Source: Rhizophagus sp. LPA8_4_AMF (lineage: Eukaryota; Glomeromycota; Glomeromycetes; Glomerales; Glomeraceae). From it: a stretch of DNA of 24,624 nucleotides. Under the pieces are notes generated by a model. It saw nothing but the letters and a program-made list of their open reading frames with translations. It had not been told where the DNA came from and did no database searches. This document shows positions 1-11,470 of this stretch, piece after piece; the stretch's first letter is position 1; each line of letters opens with the position of its first letter. Location of the stretch: assembly GCA_021464525.1 (NCBI GenBank), contig JADRCO010000923.1, forward strand, positions 1 to 24,624, read 5' to 3'. The position numbers and the translations under genes are program-made.

Positions 1-23
1 AAAAAAAAAAAAAAAAAAAAAAA

Positions 24-57
<34 letters not shown>

Positions 58-576
58 GAAAGAAAAAAAAAAATTTTAGTATAACATATTACTTACCTAT
101 TTATGTTAGTTATAGGCTGAATTATCGTATATTTTAGGCAAATCTTCCCACTCCGATTGTTCCACGTATTTTGTACGACTTTTCGATTACACAATACGCA
201 GCAATAAATATCACTTTAGTTCATGAATTACGATAACGCGAAGATCAGGGACAGGAGAGAATCTTCTCTAGGAAAGATATGGTAGAATAATTCTAATGAT
301 TTTGTTTTACACATAAATAATTTGTTATTGACTAAAAAAAAATAATTTACTGTTTTACGATTAAATGAATACAAAGAATCAAAAGTGGTGATGATGATAA
401 TTCTGCGCCATCAAAAATAAGTATCTTTGTATCTCCTTTATTTCAAATTGAATAAATTGAAAAAAGTACAATACAAAAATATTTAAATAAAATAACGAAA
501 TTCAAAAATTGATTTAAATAAATAAATAATAGGAAACAAAATTCGAATCAAATTATTTAGATAAAATGATTGTTTT
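1..576. other. Intergenic, A/T-rich, with A-T-A homopolymer block
   Basis: No gene is supported here. Positions 1-55 are an A-run, T-run, A-run block that could fold on itself or be an assembly edge artefact. The rest is AT-rich sequence downstream of the minus-strand R3H gene and probably includes its 3' untranslated region. Confidence 0.6.
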
Positions 577-1836
577 TTAACGAAAGATTACAACATCTTG
601 TCTCATAACAACCAAAAATCTACCATCACCTTCACCAAAACTAATACTTTTCAATCCACGAATTTCAGCTTGACGATGTAATTGTTTTCTTTGATAAGCA
701 CTTAATTCTTTTGGAAATTTCAGGACTCTTTCATTACTTACATCAAATCTTTTCAACATCTTAATCATTACAGTGGTTAAATCATCATGAGAATAACCCT
801 CAAAATCCATGCCTGAATTAAAATTTTTAGGAATAACATAATTTGTCAAGATTGTACGATTAAAGTCTTCTTCCCCTTTACCTATATTAGGTCTTCTTGG
901 TTTAGGTTGATTACGTATTTCATGAGAAAATTTCCACTTATTATTATCAGAATTTTTAGATTGATTAATTTTATTTTCTAAATCTTTACGTCTTGGAGCC
1001 TTTGGTGGCTTTTGATTTACCGATTGCGACTTCATTTGATGACGTTGATGATGTTTTGATGGTTGTTTTTGTGAATGATTAGACTTACTTTCTTTTTCTT
1101 CTGGAGGTAATTCATTATTGTCATCAGTTGAAATTTTTTTGTCTTGACGTCTCCTTTTCCATTCTAAATTCTCAGCATGGCTGAGATTTAATAAAAATAT
1201 ATATAATATATTATATATTTTATAGTTATATATATATAGATATATAAGTTTTTTTTACCTAAATGGAAAAAATTTTCCAGCAACAGCCCAACATTTTGCT
1301 AATTCTCGTCTGTAAAATTTTTTCTTATTTTCAACATTCTTTTCCCATTCAATATAAGATTTATTTTTAGCTTTACCTTTTTTACCAACACTTTTACTAA
1401 AATCTTCTTGATTTTTCAAAACATCTAATGATTCATTATAACCATCCCATTCATACATATTATCAGTCCATTTTGAAGGTTCAACTCCACTTTCTTCAAT
1501 TACAACTTTATCAATATATTTATGCATTTTATATAAAATATCATTTTGATTGGTAAATTCAGGATGTAAATTTTTGGTAAAAAGGTACAAGTTATTTAAT
1601 GAAGGAACTATTACCATTTGAGATAATAATTGTTGTTTGGTTAATACTCTTAAAGTTGAACATGTTAAAGATAAAGAAGTTAAAGTTGGAATATCTTCAA
1701 GGCAAGAAATTATTTGTGTCCAAGTTTCAACTGGACAAATTTCTAAGGCAAGTTTTTTTGGTTCTTTTAAAGATTCAAGGAATTCTTCCTTATCGGAAAT
1801 ATCTAAATCATCTAAATCAATTTCATTCTCACTCAT
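577..1836 (-). CDS. F-box-like / R3H-domain protein (2 exons)
   Basis: The exons are 1259-1836 and 577-1180. The 78-bp intron (1181-1258) has GTAAAA and CTCAG ends, and the AG|C join restores the frame, giving about 393 residues. The C-terminus (about residues 326-384) looks like an R3H domain, a fold that binds single-stranded nucleic acid: it has the RxxxH signature (R357, H361) followed by a GEGDGRFLVV-type strand. Residues about 30-75 (PVETWTQIISCLEDIPTL...) have the spacing of hydrophobic residues seen in F-boxes, which bind Skp1 in SCF ubiquitin ligases; this part is less certain. The middle (about 150-290) is Lys/Arg-, His- and Gln-rich and probably disordered. The start at 1836 is the first ATG after a low-complexity T/A tract. 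The R3H call is fairly firm, the F-box call tentative. The substrate or RNA target is unknown. Confidence 0.8.
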
Positions 1837-3015
1837 TTCTTTAAAGAAAGATTTTTGGGGGTGTTTTTTTTTTTCAAAAAAAAATACGAAAATTCGGGTT
1901 CGAAAGAAAAAAAAAGGGGGAAGACCTTTTTTTTATTAAAAAAAAATGAATAATTATTAATTTATAATAATTATTATTTTGATAAACAAGATAACAAGAA
2001 CAAAGCGGGTGTTACCTAATGATTTTCCCATGCTATACTTAATTACTTTTTAAAATACGTAATAATACGTAATCTAACTTTTGTGATAACTGACCATAAA
2101 CAATACCCTTATTTAGATGAAGAATTAACCGAAAGAGTTGAGAATTGAGAGAGATAAAAAATTAAACATTAACATATTTTAATAATAATATTAAAGAAAA
2201 ATACGGTAATAATCTTTTAGTTAATTTTGAACTTATTAAAAATTCCTTAAAAATAAATATATCCTATACTTGGATTGGTTTTATTAAAACCGGTTCGTTC
2301 AATGATTCTATTTTGTTTAATGATATTTTCTTTTTAGATTGACATCTTTTAAGTAAAATAAAAAACTAAACTTTTTTTAGATAGATAGATTCTTGAATCG
2401 AAATTGAATACTGAACTTTTATTATGATGTGATTGGTGGATGAAACATTTATGTGTGACAAATAAGAATTTAGGATTTACTGAACTGCGGGATTGATGTG
2501 ATACAAGGTGACCCGAGTTACAAATCATATTCACGGTCACATGTCAGTGATGTATGCAACATCGCACTACTCTTTCTAAAGTAAAAATAAAATAAAAATA
2601 AATCACAAATATAAGAACCCGAATAAATTATATATTCTTGAAAACTTGTTTTTTAGACAATGGTTTTATTTTTTTTTTAATAATAATCAGTTTTTTTTTT
2701 AACCAATTTTTATATCATTCTTGATGCCAACAGGAGCTAATTTTCTCGATTCTCGATTAATTTATAATTATAAATTTATTGACTATAAGTTAACTGTTTG
2801 TTAAAGAAATTTTTTTGCGAAAAGAATTACACCTTTTTTATTTAACTGTTAACATTTAAAAGTGATATTTATAATAAAATACGGAAAAAAATAAAAACGT
2901 TTTACGAATCAATGCTATGTTACATAACCTAACTGATCAAGAACGACTCATATCACAATATTTTTACTAATATTACTAATAAGGCACAGCCAATGATTAC
3001 AGTATAAAATTAAAT

Positions 3016-3115
3016 AAAAAAAAAAAGACATCGCTCAACTATCCAAGTACAGGATTCGAACCCGAACCTTTTAATTATCGAGTCTTCATTATAACTGATT
3101 ACAAAACTTTAACAA
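3016..3115 (-). ncRNA. tRNA-like Pol III relic or tRNA-derived SINE fragment
   Basis: On the minus strand, GGTTCGAATCC (3052-3062) matches the Pol III B-box consensus perfectly. The bases before it, GTTATAATGAAGACTCGAT, resemble a tRNA D-arm to anticodon region, and the transcript direction ends in a run of eleven T (complement of 3016-3026), a Pol III terminator. The T-stem is imperfect and no matching acceptor stem is visible, so this is not a normal tRNA gene. It could be a decayed tRNA or a tRNA-derived SINE. Confidence 0.4.
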
Positions 3116-3786
3116 GCCTTTAACTGTCACGTGATTATGAGAGACGCGCTCACGCGCATCATATATACAAGATATTAATTAGGGTACAGCCGTACAGGAT
3201 ACCTACCAAAGATACATTAACACCAAAAAATGATAACAGATAATATTTATTATTCAGATCAAATTAAATTATTTTATTTTAAAAAAAAACCCATCTTAAA
3301 TTTTATCGGAAACCTGAAAATCCTGGCCTATTTTTCTATATTCTCTTATAATTAAATCATCACAACTTGTTAAACATGTATTTTTTATTATAACTTTATT
3401 TGGATATGCATATATATATCTGATTTTTTTTGTTTATTTATTTATTTATTATTATACGTATTATACGGATTAACTGGTAATTTGTAATTTTAGCGTATAT
3501 TATACAAAAAATTGTGACGACTCGTAATATTATTTGAAAAATGTCTTATTGATACTATTATTCTTTTTAAAATTTCTGGGAAGATATTAAATCTATCTTT
3601 TTGTTTTTTTTTTGTTTTTTCTTTTTAATTTTGACGGAATTTAATTTTAACGGAATAAATATTTCAACTTAATCTTGACGGAATTACTCGTGCATTAACT
3701 CGTGCATTATATCGGAAAAATGTAAATTCAAAATTCTTGAATTCTTGAATTCTTAGTTGATAATTTTATAAATAAAAAAACCCCAT

Positions 3787-3985
3787 TTTTTTTTTTCTCG
3801 GAAATTTTATCGTTAGTGATATAAATATTAATGACTTTTAAATAAGTTTAATAACCAACTTTTTTTTCTCGGAAATTTTTATCGTTTGCGATAACAATAT
3901 TAATCATTTAAATAAGTTTTTTTTTAAAAAAAAAAAACCATTTTTTCGGAAATTTTTAAATATCAATGATTTAAATAAATAAATA
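3787..3985. repeat. Three degenerate tandem copies, about 71-79 bp apart
   Basis: The core TTTTTTCTCGGAAATTTT followed by ATCGTTnGYGATA and an ATTAAT...TTTAAATAA tail recurs with its CGGAAATTT at about 3799, 3870 and 3947. The third copy is the most degraded. No coding potential is seen. Confidence 0.6.
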
Positions 3986-4616
3986 AAAATGAAATAAATC
4001 TACGTCCAAATATTCATAATTATATAAAATTTAGAAGTTTTGATAATTTTTATTTTTACTTTATCATATAAAATATAAAATTCATAAAAATTAATATTTT
4101 CAAGGAATCTATCATTCATTCCAACATGATAACATGATACAATGATACATATTGATTCTACGTACCTTTTTTTTAAAAAAAATAATGCGGTTCTTAAATT
4201 AATTTATTTTTAATTTTATTATATATATATTTATAATTTATATATACATATAATTTTTTTTTTACATAAAGGTGTTTTTTAAATTATTTTAAAACTTTCA
4301 TAATTTTTTTGGGGTTTTTTTTAGAAAAAAAAAATCTTGTATAAAAGGTGGTAAGGTACATATAAATAAATAAAAAGGTAGGAAATATGATTTGATTAAT
4401 TTAAAAAGCTTAGCATATATATACAATTGTAGGAATTTTTTTTTACATGTATAAAGTTGGATAAATTAAATGTTCTATATATATAAATGGTCGTGATAAG
4501 ACAAAGATACAGTATATGTATGTAATTGTACAAGAAAGAATAGAAGAAGGAATTTTAAAAAGAAGTTAATTTAAAAGAGATTAGGGAAATAATTTAAAGG
4601 GAAGATTTAAAAGAGG

Positions 4617-4937
4617 AGAATTTAAAAGAAAATCTAAAGGAAATTAGAGAATTTAAAAGAAAATCTAAAAGGAATTAGAGAATTTAAAAGAAAATCTAAA
4701 GGGAATTTAGAGATTTTAAAGAAAATCTAAAGGGAGTTTAGAGATTTTAAAGAAAATCTAAAGAGAATTTAGAGATTCTAAAAAAAATCTAAAGGGAATT
4801 TAGAGATTCTAAAAAAACCTAAAGGGAATTTAGAGATTTTAAAGAAAATCTAAAAGGAATTAGAGAATTTAAAGAAATCTAAAGGGAATTTAGAGATTTA
4901 AAAGAATTTAAAGGTAAATAAAAAGAATCTAAAGGTA
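4617..4937. repeat. Purine-rich 31-bp minisatellite
   Basis: About ten copies of a unit resembling GAATTTAGAGATTTTAAAG followed by AAAATCTAAAGG are arranged head to tail. The GAGATT core falls at 4710, 4741, 4772, 4803 and 4833, a 30-31 bp period. The array decays at both ends into AAGG/TTTAAAAG-rich sequence from about 4550. The plus strand is almost free of C. Confidence 0.85.
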
Positions 4938-5773
4938 ATAAGGTAATTTAATAATACATGTAAAAAGAACGTATAAATAAAATGCGGAATAATGTAAAGT
5001 TGGATAAATGACATGCGGAATTACGTGTAATGTAAAAAAAAGGGGTATTTTTTTTTTTCAAATGAATAATGAATCAATAAATGCGACGAATTTTAGTATT
5101 ATCCTTTTTTTATTAAAAAAAAAAGAAGTGTGCGGGAAATGTTTTTTTTTTTTAAAAAAAAAATAATGTAATAAAAAAATTAATTAATTTTTTTTCTTAC
5201 AAAATGCGACGAAACGCGTTAAAATTTCCTTTCACTTTCAATTAATAAAAATTAATAGAGAATGAAGAAAAATTTGATTAAAAAATTATCCATTTTTTCT
5301 CGAATATAGTAAACATCATCTAAATAAAATTCAAAGAAAAAAATTTTAATTATTCTTTAAAAAAAAAAAATAAGTGAATAGATTAGATAGACTTTTACTT
5401 ACTACAAATAAGAACTTCGAGAAATGGATGTTAATTTATTTCAATTCATTAATTCATTAGAATGATAAAATTAATATTTATCAGAAAAAAAAAAGATGCA
5501 ATTTTTTTATATTGGGATTCAGCTCTTTATGTATTTTTTGACATTCAAAAAACAAACCTGTCGAATTTCATTACTTACTTTAGGTTTAAACTTCCGAAAA
5601 AAACAAAACAATTAAAGTGATGCACAAAATAACCTGAAATTTAATCTATATAATTAAATAATGAAAACGTATTTGTATATATTAAAGATTTACTTTAATT
5701 ACGAGAAAAAAAACAAATTTCATATTCATATGATTATTAAAACAACGATATCATAATTTATTATCCAATAATA

Positions 5774-8050
5774 ATGGATTTCTCTTCAACAAATTTCGTG
5801 GCTTTTTGTTTACTAAATTTAGAAAATTTTCTTTCAATATTTTCAATACACAGCCACAAATACAATTTATTATCAAGTTTTTTCTCGGTTATTTCTCTAA
5901 GCCTTCACTTGTTTCTTGTTTTTTTATTATTTATGATCGGGCCGCGCATCTTTCATGATCGATACAATCGATCGATTTACACCGCCACATGCAGGTTTTA
6001 TAATGTCTTAATCTTTTTTTTTTTTTTTAAAAAAAAAAAGGACACAAAGTTATTTTTTTTAGAGAAGATTATTTTCGCTATTTCTTAACAGTTTATTCCC
6101 TGGAAAAATATGCTTATGTACCTTGATTGTATTACTGAAAAGAAAAGAAATAATATATAGTATAATGTAAATAGATAAAAATAATAAATTTTTTTTTTTT
6201 TTTGAAAAATTCTAAGCCACAATCCTTTTATACTAATATAAATTTGGTTGGATAATCATTAAAAGATTTAATTACACTCATTTTCGATCCTTTTTTTTTT
6301 TTTAATTTCCTTCTAAAGTAATGGGGTGTCATTATTATAAAAATTCTTTAAACATTCTTTCTTGTTTTACACATTTGGATGAATTTATGAAGCCACGTAA
6401 TTAACAAAAAAATTAATTTGCTCATGTCCATTAACCTTTAATAATACATTCATTCACACATTGTTAATTACCAAAAAATAAATTTCGAGTATATAAACGC
6501 CAAAATCAGTGGCGTATCAGTATGTGAATTTTGTGAATTTAAATGAATTGATTCAATGATGCCATTTTATACACATTACATTATCTACATCATCTTTTAT
6601 AACACTTTATACATTATATACTCTATAATAATACATTCTACTGTACATTTTATCACTGTGTATACTCTATAATACATTATATTGTACATTTTATCACTGT
6701 ATACGCTAGTATGAACTTTCACGTGGTACCAACATATACCTTTAAGGTTAGACTTTCTTTGAATTCATATTTTATCGCTATTTTTTTACTCAATAATTAA
6801 TTAATATTACACAAAAAGTTTTCTCGATTCATTAATGCTGACCCCTGAACCTTATAGATAAAACGCGTATATACAAATATAAACGCATCTATTTCATATT
6901 TCTGAGCGACGAATACTGGTCTTTCAACTGATATAATACGGACATATCCGGATAACCTTCATAAAATTAGTAAATTGTTAATAAAATCATGATCATAACA
7001 ACGCGATAATATATTTTTTTTTTTTTAAAAAAAAAAATAAATAATTACTTAAATAGGGTTTAAAGAAGATTAATTTGTGTTACCTTATCTATTGAGCTTA
7101 CCGAAAGTTAAAAATTTGCAAAAATTGCCAAAATTTGTCTTTTTTTTACGGTAAAATTTTGTAAAAAGTCCCGAATAATTTACGTAATTTTATGAAAGGA
7201 TTCCCAGGTAATTTAGTCAGCGTTATTACGGGGAGTTTCACATACACAACATGCATTGTACGTACATTACAGATGATAACTTTAATAATATGCAGGCAAT
7301 TCCGACATATATCCTATCTTAAAAATTCTCTCAACCTGATCTATTTTATTTTTTTAAAAAAAAGAAAATTCATTATCAAATCTAATCTATAAAATTATTA
7401 ATCTTACTGATATCTTGATATTACTTTAGTAATTTTAAATCATTAAGGCTAAAAGGAATTTTATTATTAAATAAGTTATTAGTAAAGTAAATTTTCTATT
7501 GGATAATTTTTTAACGCCAAAAATTATTTCTTGTTTGTCACCATGAGTAAAAAAAAAAAAAAATGATCATAGTCATGAAGATCAAATTTTTCGGTAATTA
7601 TACAGGAAGAATAGTTTGATTTCGGAGTAGTTCATAAATAGAATATAAATTTATAAAATAAGCAAATTTTTTTTGAATTCAATATTGTAATATCGGAATA
7701 TCGGTGTAAGGTTGTATCACTATGAGTATCATCTATTTGTTGCACTTGTTTATTGGTGTAAAACTTTGTCTCATTTTCTTTTTGCGATACTTTTTTTGGT
7801 CAAATTCGAATTTCCATAAATGCATTGGAATAACGAAAAGTTATCATTTTCCCCTTATTCTTCCTTCTCAAATTTCAAACAAAAATCTTTGATAGTTCAT
7901 ATAAAATATTTAATTATTTCTAAAAGGTTTTAGATTCGCAAATCATACCTTTCGGTTATATACTTTACCAATATTATTAAGATACACCGAATAATCACAT
8001 TACGTAAAATCATTTTATATAAAGGAGATGTTTTAAGAAGAAACGAAATT

Positions 8051-8121
<71 letters not shown>

Positions 8122-8129
8122 TGTGAATT
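5774..8129. other. Gene-free intergenic region upstream of the 7TM gene
   Basis: No gene is supported. An open frame at 5774-6088 encodes a hydrophobic stretch running into poly-F/K from a TnAn tract, so it is probably chance. The region holds TnAn palindromes (6014-6038, 7014-7037, 7349-7363) and, at the right end, two very long A-runs (8058-8085 and 8095-8121) only 9 bp before the start codon at 8130. Confidence 0.55.
6617..6702. repeat. Two-copy tandem repeat, about 43 bp
   Basis: TATACTCTATAATA...ATTNTACATTTTATCACTGTG occurs at 6617-6660 and again at 6661-6702 with a small deletion and a few substitutions. It is a simple local duplication. Confidence 0.7.
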
Positions 8130-9790
8130 ATGGAATTTAATGATTTTAACCATCCTTTTTATTCTTTGAGATTCAGTTCATATTGCGAGTAAGTTATCAT
8201 GATAGAAGATATATTACATATATATATGAATTTTTTTTTTTTTTAGAAATATTAGATATATCATATCTGATATACAGTACATATCATTATAATAATATAT
8301 ATATATATAATCATTATAATATTAATTTTTTTATTTTAGTTGGCGACATAGTTTAAGAAATTGTGATGATGCTTCAACATTTAAAACTTTGTTATTAATC
8401 GCATCAATAATTAATTTCATAATTTTCTTATTAACATTGACAAGTTTATGCTGGAAATTAAATTATCGTTCATCTACTTATAACAAATCATGGAAAATAT
8501 ATGAATGGTCATCTATAAATTTAATATTATTTTGGATTACAATATATTCTTTATTTAGAGGTTTACACTCTTTTATTATTGCTTTAGACCTTTTTGCAAA
8601 TCATGTGATTTTAAGAGCTCCATTTTACGAAATTTCTTTCATTCCAGGATTTTATTTGGTTCTAATTTATTTAACAAATATATTTCGATTAATTCCAAAA
8701 TTAAGTTTTGATCAAACATCAAATCGTAAATCAAATATAAAAACTATTTGTATACCAAAAGATAAACAATCAACAATAATATTTTGGTCCTCATGTATAT
8801 TTATGTCATTAAGTTTAACTTGTTCTTCTATAATCAAAGGATATTCGATTATTTATCCGAAAAAAATTTTTTTTATAATAATCACTTTATTGGATATTAT
8901 TATCCTTACCATTCGATTATTTATCGGTTTTTGTTTGATATATTATGGAAGAATATCTGTTAATTTAACAAATCAAAGTATGATATTAGCAGGTATTGAT
9001 GATATAAAAGATAATAATAATAATAATAATGATTCGAATTCGAATTCGAATCGTACTAATATTTTAAATAAATTACACGTTCATAAGGTAATAAAATTAA
9101 TATTAATATTTTTTTTTTTAATAAATAAATTATAATATAATCTTTGTTTTTTTTTTTTAGATGCAAATATTTAACATAATTTGTGGAATAAGTTTTATAT
9201 CTTATTCATTTATAAATATTATTCAAATGATATTCTTTCAAAATCTTATAAATAATTCTTATTTTGAAATGTTTGATTTCTCTTCACTTATATTTGGAGT
9301 CCCTTTATTTACTTTGATCTTAGTCATTGCAATATTATTACCGTAAGTCTTTTATATTTATAATAATATCTTTTACATTTATATTACATTTATAATAATA
9401 TCTTTTACATTTATATTACATTTATAATAATATTTCTTACATTTATATTACATTTATCATAACAGATAATATTTCTTACATTTATATTACATTTATAATA
9501 ATATTTCTTACATTTATATTACATTTATAATAATATTTCTTACATTTATATCACATTTATAATAATATTTCTTACATTTATATTACATTTATATTATTAC
9601 ATTTATAATAATATTTCTTACATTTATATATTTATGAGAATATTTCTTACATTTATACATTTATAATAATATTTCTTACATTTATATTACATTTATAATA
9701 ACAAAAACTAATTAATAATTAATATTCTATATTTTATTTATATATAGGGAATTAACAAAAAAAAAGGATACTGTATTTCTTGTTTATTAA
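8130..9790 (+). CDS. Orphan seven-transmembrane protein (4 exons)
   Basis: The exons are 8130-8188, 8340-9087, 9161-9342 and 9748-9790. All introns are GT-AG and all phases agree, giving 343 residues. Seven hydrophobic helices can be seen, starting at about residues 37, 77, 114, 161, 193, 270 and 299. The short polar N-terminus with two cysteines (CDWR, NCDD) and the helix-5 end FCLIYYGR recall fungal and plant TOM1/THH1 and GPR137-like seven-helix proteins, but I cannot place it in a family with confidence. Between helices 5 and 6 lies a polar loop with an Asn run and Ser-Asn repeats, encoded by AAT and TCGAAT microsatellites at about 9008-9048. The ATG at 8130 was chosen because the one at 8121 is followed at once by a stop. 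A role as receptor or transporter is only a guess from topology. Confidence 0.8.
9355..9715 (+). repeat. 32-bp minisatellite inside an intron
   Basis: The last intron of the 7TM gene (9343-9747, 405 bp) is nearly filled by about ten variant copies of a 32-bp unit, ATTTATAATAATATTTCTTAC plus ATTTATATTAC. Individual copies have deletions. The gene's other introns are 151 and 73 bp, so array growth probably made this one long. Confidence 0.85.
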
Positions 9791-11470
9791 AAAGGTTAAT
9801 TACGGAAAAATTCTCTAATATGGTTTCGATTATGTAAAAATATGTTTTCCTATAAGAATTTTAGATCGATTTTTTACTTTATTCTTTAAAAGGGTAAAAT
9901 AATGTTTGTACTACAAACAAAATTCGTGATGATTCTATATATATAAAAAACAATATATTTAAGATAATTATTATATAAGAAGTAGTTAATTATATTTATT
10001 GTTTTAAATGATAAAATATATACTTTGATAAATGTATACTTGATCCTTATTTGTTCTACTCCATTCTCTATAACCTCTATAATCTCTATAACCTTCCTAA
10101 TTTCATACATTTAGGAGTTTCGTAGCATGGGAAAACAAATTATAAAAATTAAAATTATCCGTTAAAAATAATAATCATATTTTTATTTTTATTTTTAAAT
10201 CTCAACGTGAACAAAGTTACAAACATAATTTCAAGAAAACTAACTAAAGAATTCATAAAGAAATCAAAAAAAAAGTAACCAAGATACAGGTCCCGAATAA
10301 AAATAATAATCATATTATAACCATAAAATTCGTTTTATTTGTTGCATATTGTCACGTGAATAGGATCTCTTATTTACTGTATATATATATTATGTCTTCT
10401 TTTCACGTCGATACATAATTGTTAAAGAATAAGATTTTTCTGGTTTATAAAAAAAAAGATTTATCATTTGTGAAAAAATAAAGAACGTATTTTTGTCTCA
10501 GCCGTAAACGTAAAATTGAGGCTTTTTATTTGTTGATCTGCGCCAAAAAAATATCGATTCGATGAATAATTCATTTTAAATTCGTCCGAATTTTACTGGC
10601 GCCGACAAACTTACCGCCTGAATTTCCTTTTCATAATTGTTAATTGATATATTAGTTGACTCTTTTTTCTTTATCAAATTTTTTCTTATGCTTTTTATAG
10701 ATCACTTTATCTGAGCGGCAAAGATATTAATGAATTTAATGAATTTTATATCAAGAATATAATTACATTTATTAATAATTTCACATCATTATGTTGCTGA
10801 TATGTTGGTCATAAATTTGTTCTCGTAAAGATTCTACTTATTTTTTAAATCTGCCACGCTAGCAGGAGCTAGTAGTTCAACGATAACAAAAATATGCTCG
10901 TACAGACAGTCGTATTCCTTCCACTCTCTTACTATTAGGAACACCACAACTTATAATTCTTCAAAATATGTAAAATATTTGTTTGGCCGCACATACCAAT
11001 ACTATTGAACGAACCGACTTGAGCAGGTTTGAATTGGACGGTTCCGGTTCCATAATGATTTCATAATGGTTCCATAATATGATTTGGTCAGTTCGGTCAG
11101 AACTGAGTCACTTCGTATATATCAAATTTTATCGGATCCAAAAGCACCGAACTGAATTAACATTACGGATGAAGATCAAGTTTTTGTGGGAAAATGTTAA
11201 ATTGTAATAGGTGATTTAGACAAAATAGACAAAATGAAAATATAAAGCCAATTATTGCATCATGCGTTTCTAATTAATCTCTGTAATTTTTTTTAATTAT
11301 GTAAATTATTAGACTGTATATCTTTTTACTTAATATTAGTAAAGAAAATAATTACAAAATAATAAATAATAATAATAATTTGGATAAATGATATAAATAA
11401 TTATAAATATTCTACAGTAAAGGTAACAAAGGAATATTAATCACATTGCCTTGAAACATATTATTACACC
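9791..11470. other. Intergenic between the 7TM and DnaJ-X genes
   Basis: No gene is seen. Small features include an 8-bp-arm palindrome TGTTTGTACTACAAACA near 9904, three tandem CTCTATAAY units near 10066-10092, and a GC-richer patch at about 10985-11165 with repeated GGTTCC, CATAATG and TCGGTCAG words that may be a degraded transposon. The two flanking genes converge on this stretch, so it contains both 3' ends. Confidence 0.5.

Larger units (their letters stand above)
1837..5773. other. Long gene-free AT-rich intergenic region
   Basis: No convincing gene was found on either strand; the short open frames here lack domains and codon structure. The region holds homopolymer tracts, a tRNA-like Pol III relic near 3027-3115, short tandem copies near 3787-3985 and a purine-rich 31-bp minisatellite near 4617-4937. 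The start (1840-1925) is a T/A/G low-complexity stretch just upstream of the R3H gene and probably belongs to its promoter or 5' leader. Confidence 0.6.

Noticed and set aside
1599-1939. Plus-strand open frames across the R3H gene
   Set aside because: They are antisense to a well-supported exon and run into low-complexity sequence.
2349-2540. 63-codon minus-strand open frame
   Set aside because: No domain, no splice context and no neighbouring exon.
5774-6088. 104-codon hydrophobic open frame
   Set aside because: The hydrophobicity follows from T-rich sequence, and the end is a TnAn tract read as poly-F and poly-K.
7192-7392. 66-codon plus-strand open frame
   Set aside because: No recognisable domain, and it ends in A/T tracts.
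9886-10110. 74-codon minus-strand open frame
   Set aside because: Ile/Tyr/Asn-rich composition expected from AT-rich DNA; no family.
2293-11016. CGGTTCGTTCAA at 2293 and its complement at 11005
   Set aside because: A single shared 12-mer with no extended similarity around it; it could be chance or an old repeat.
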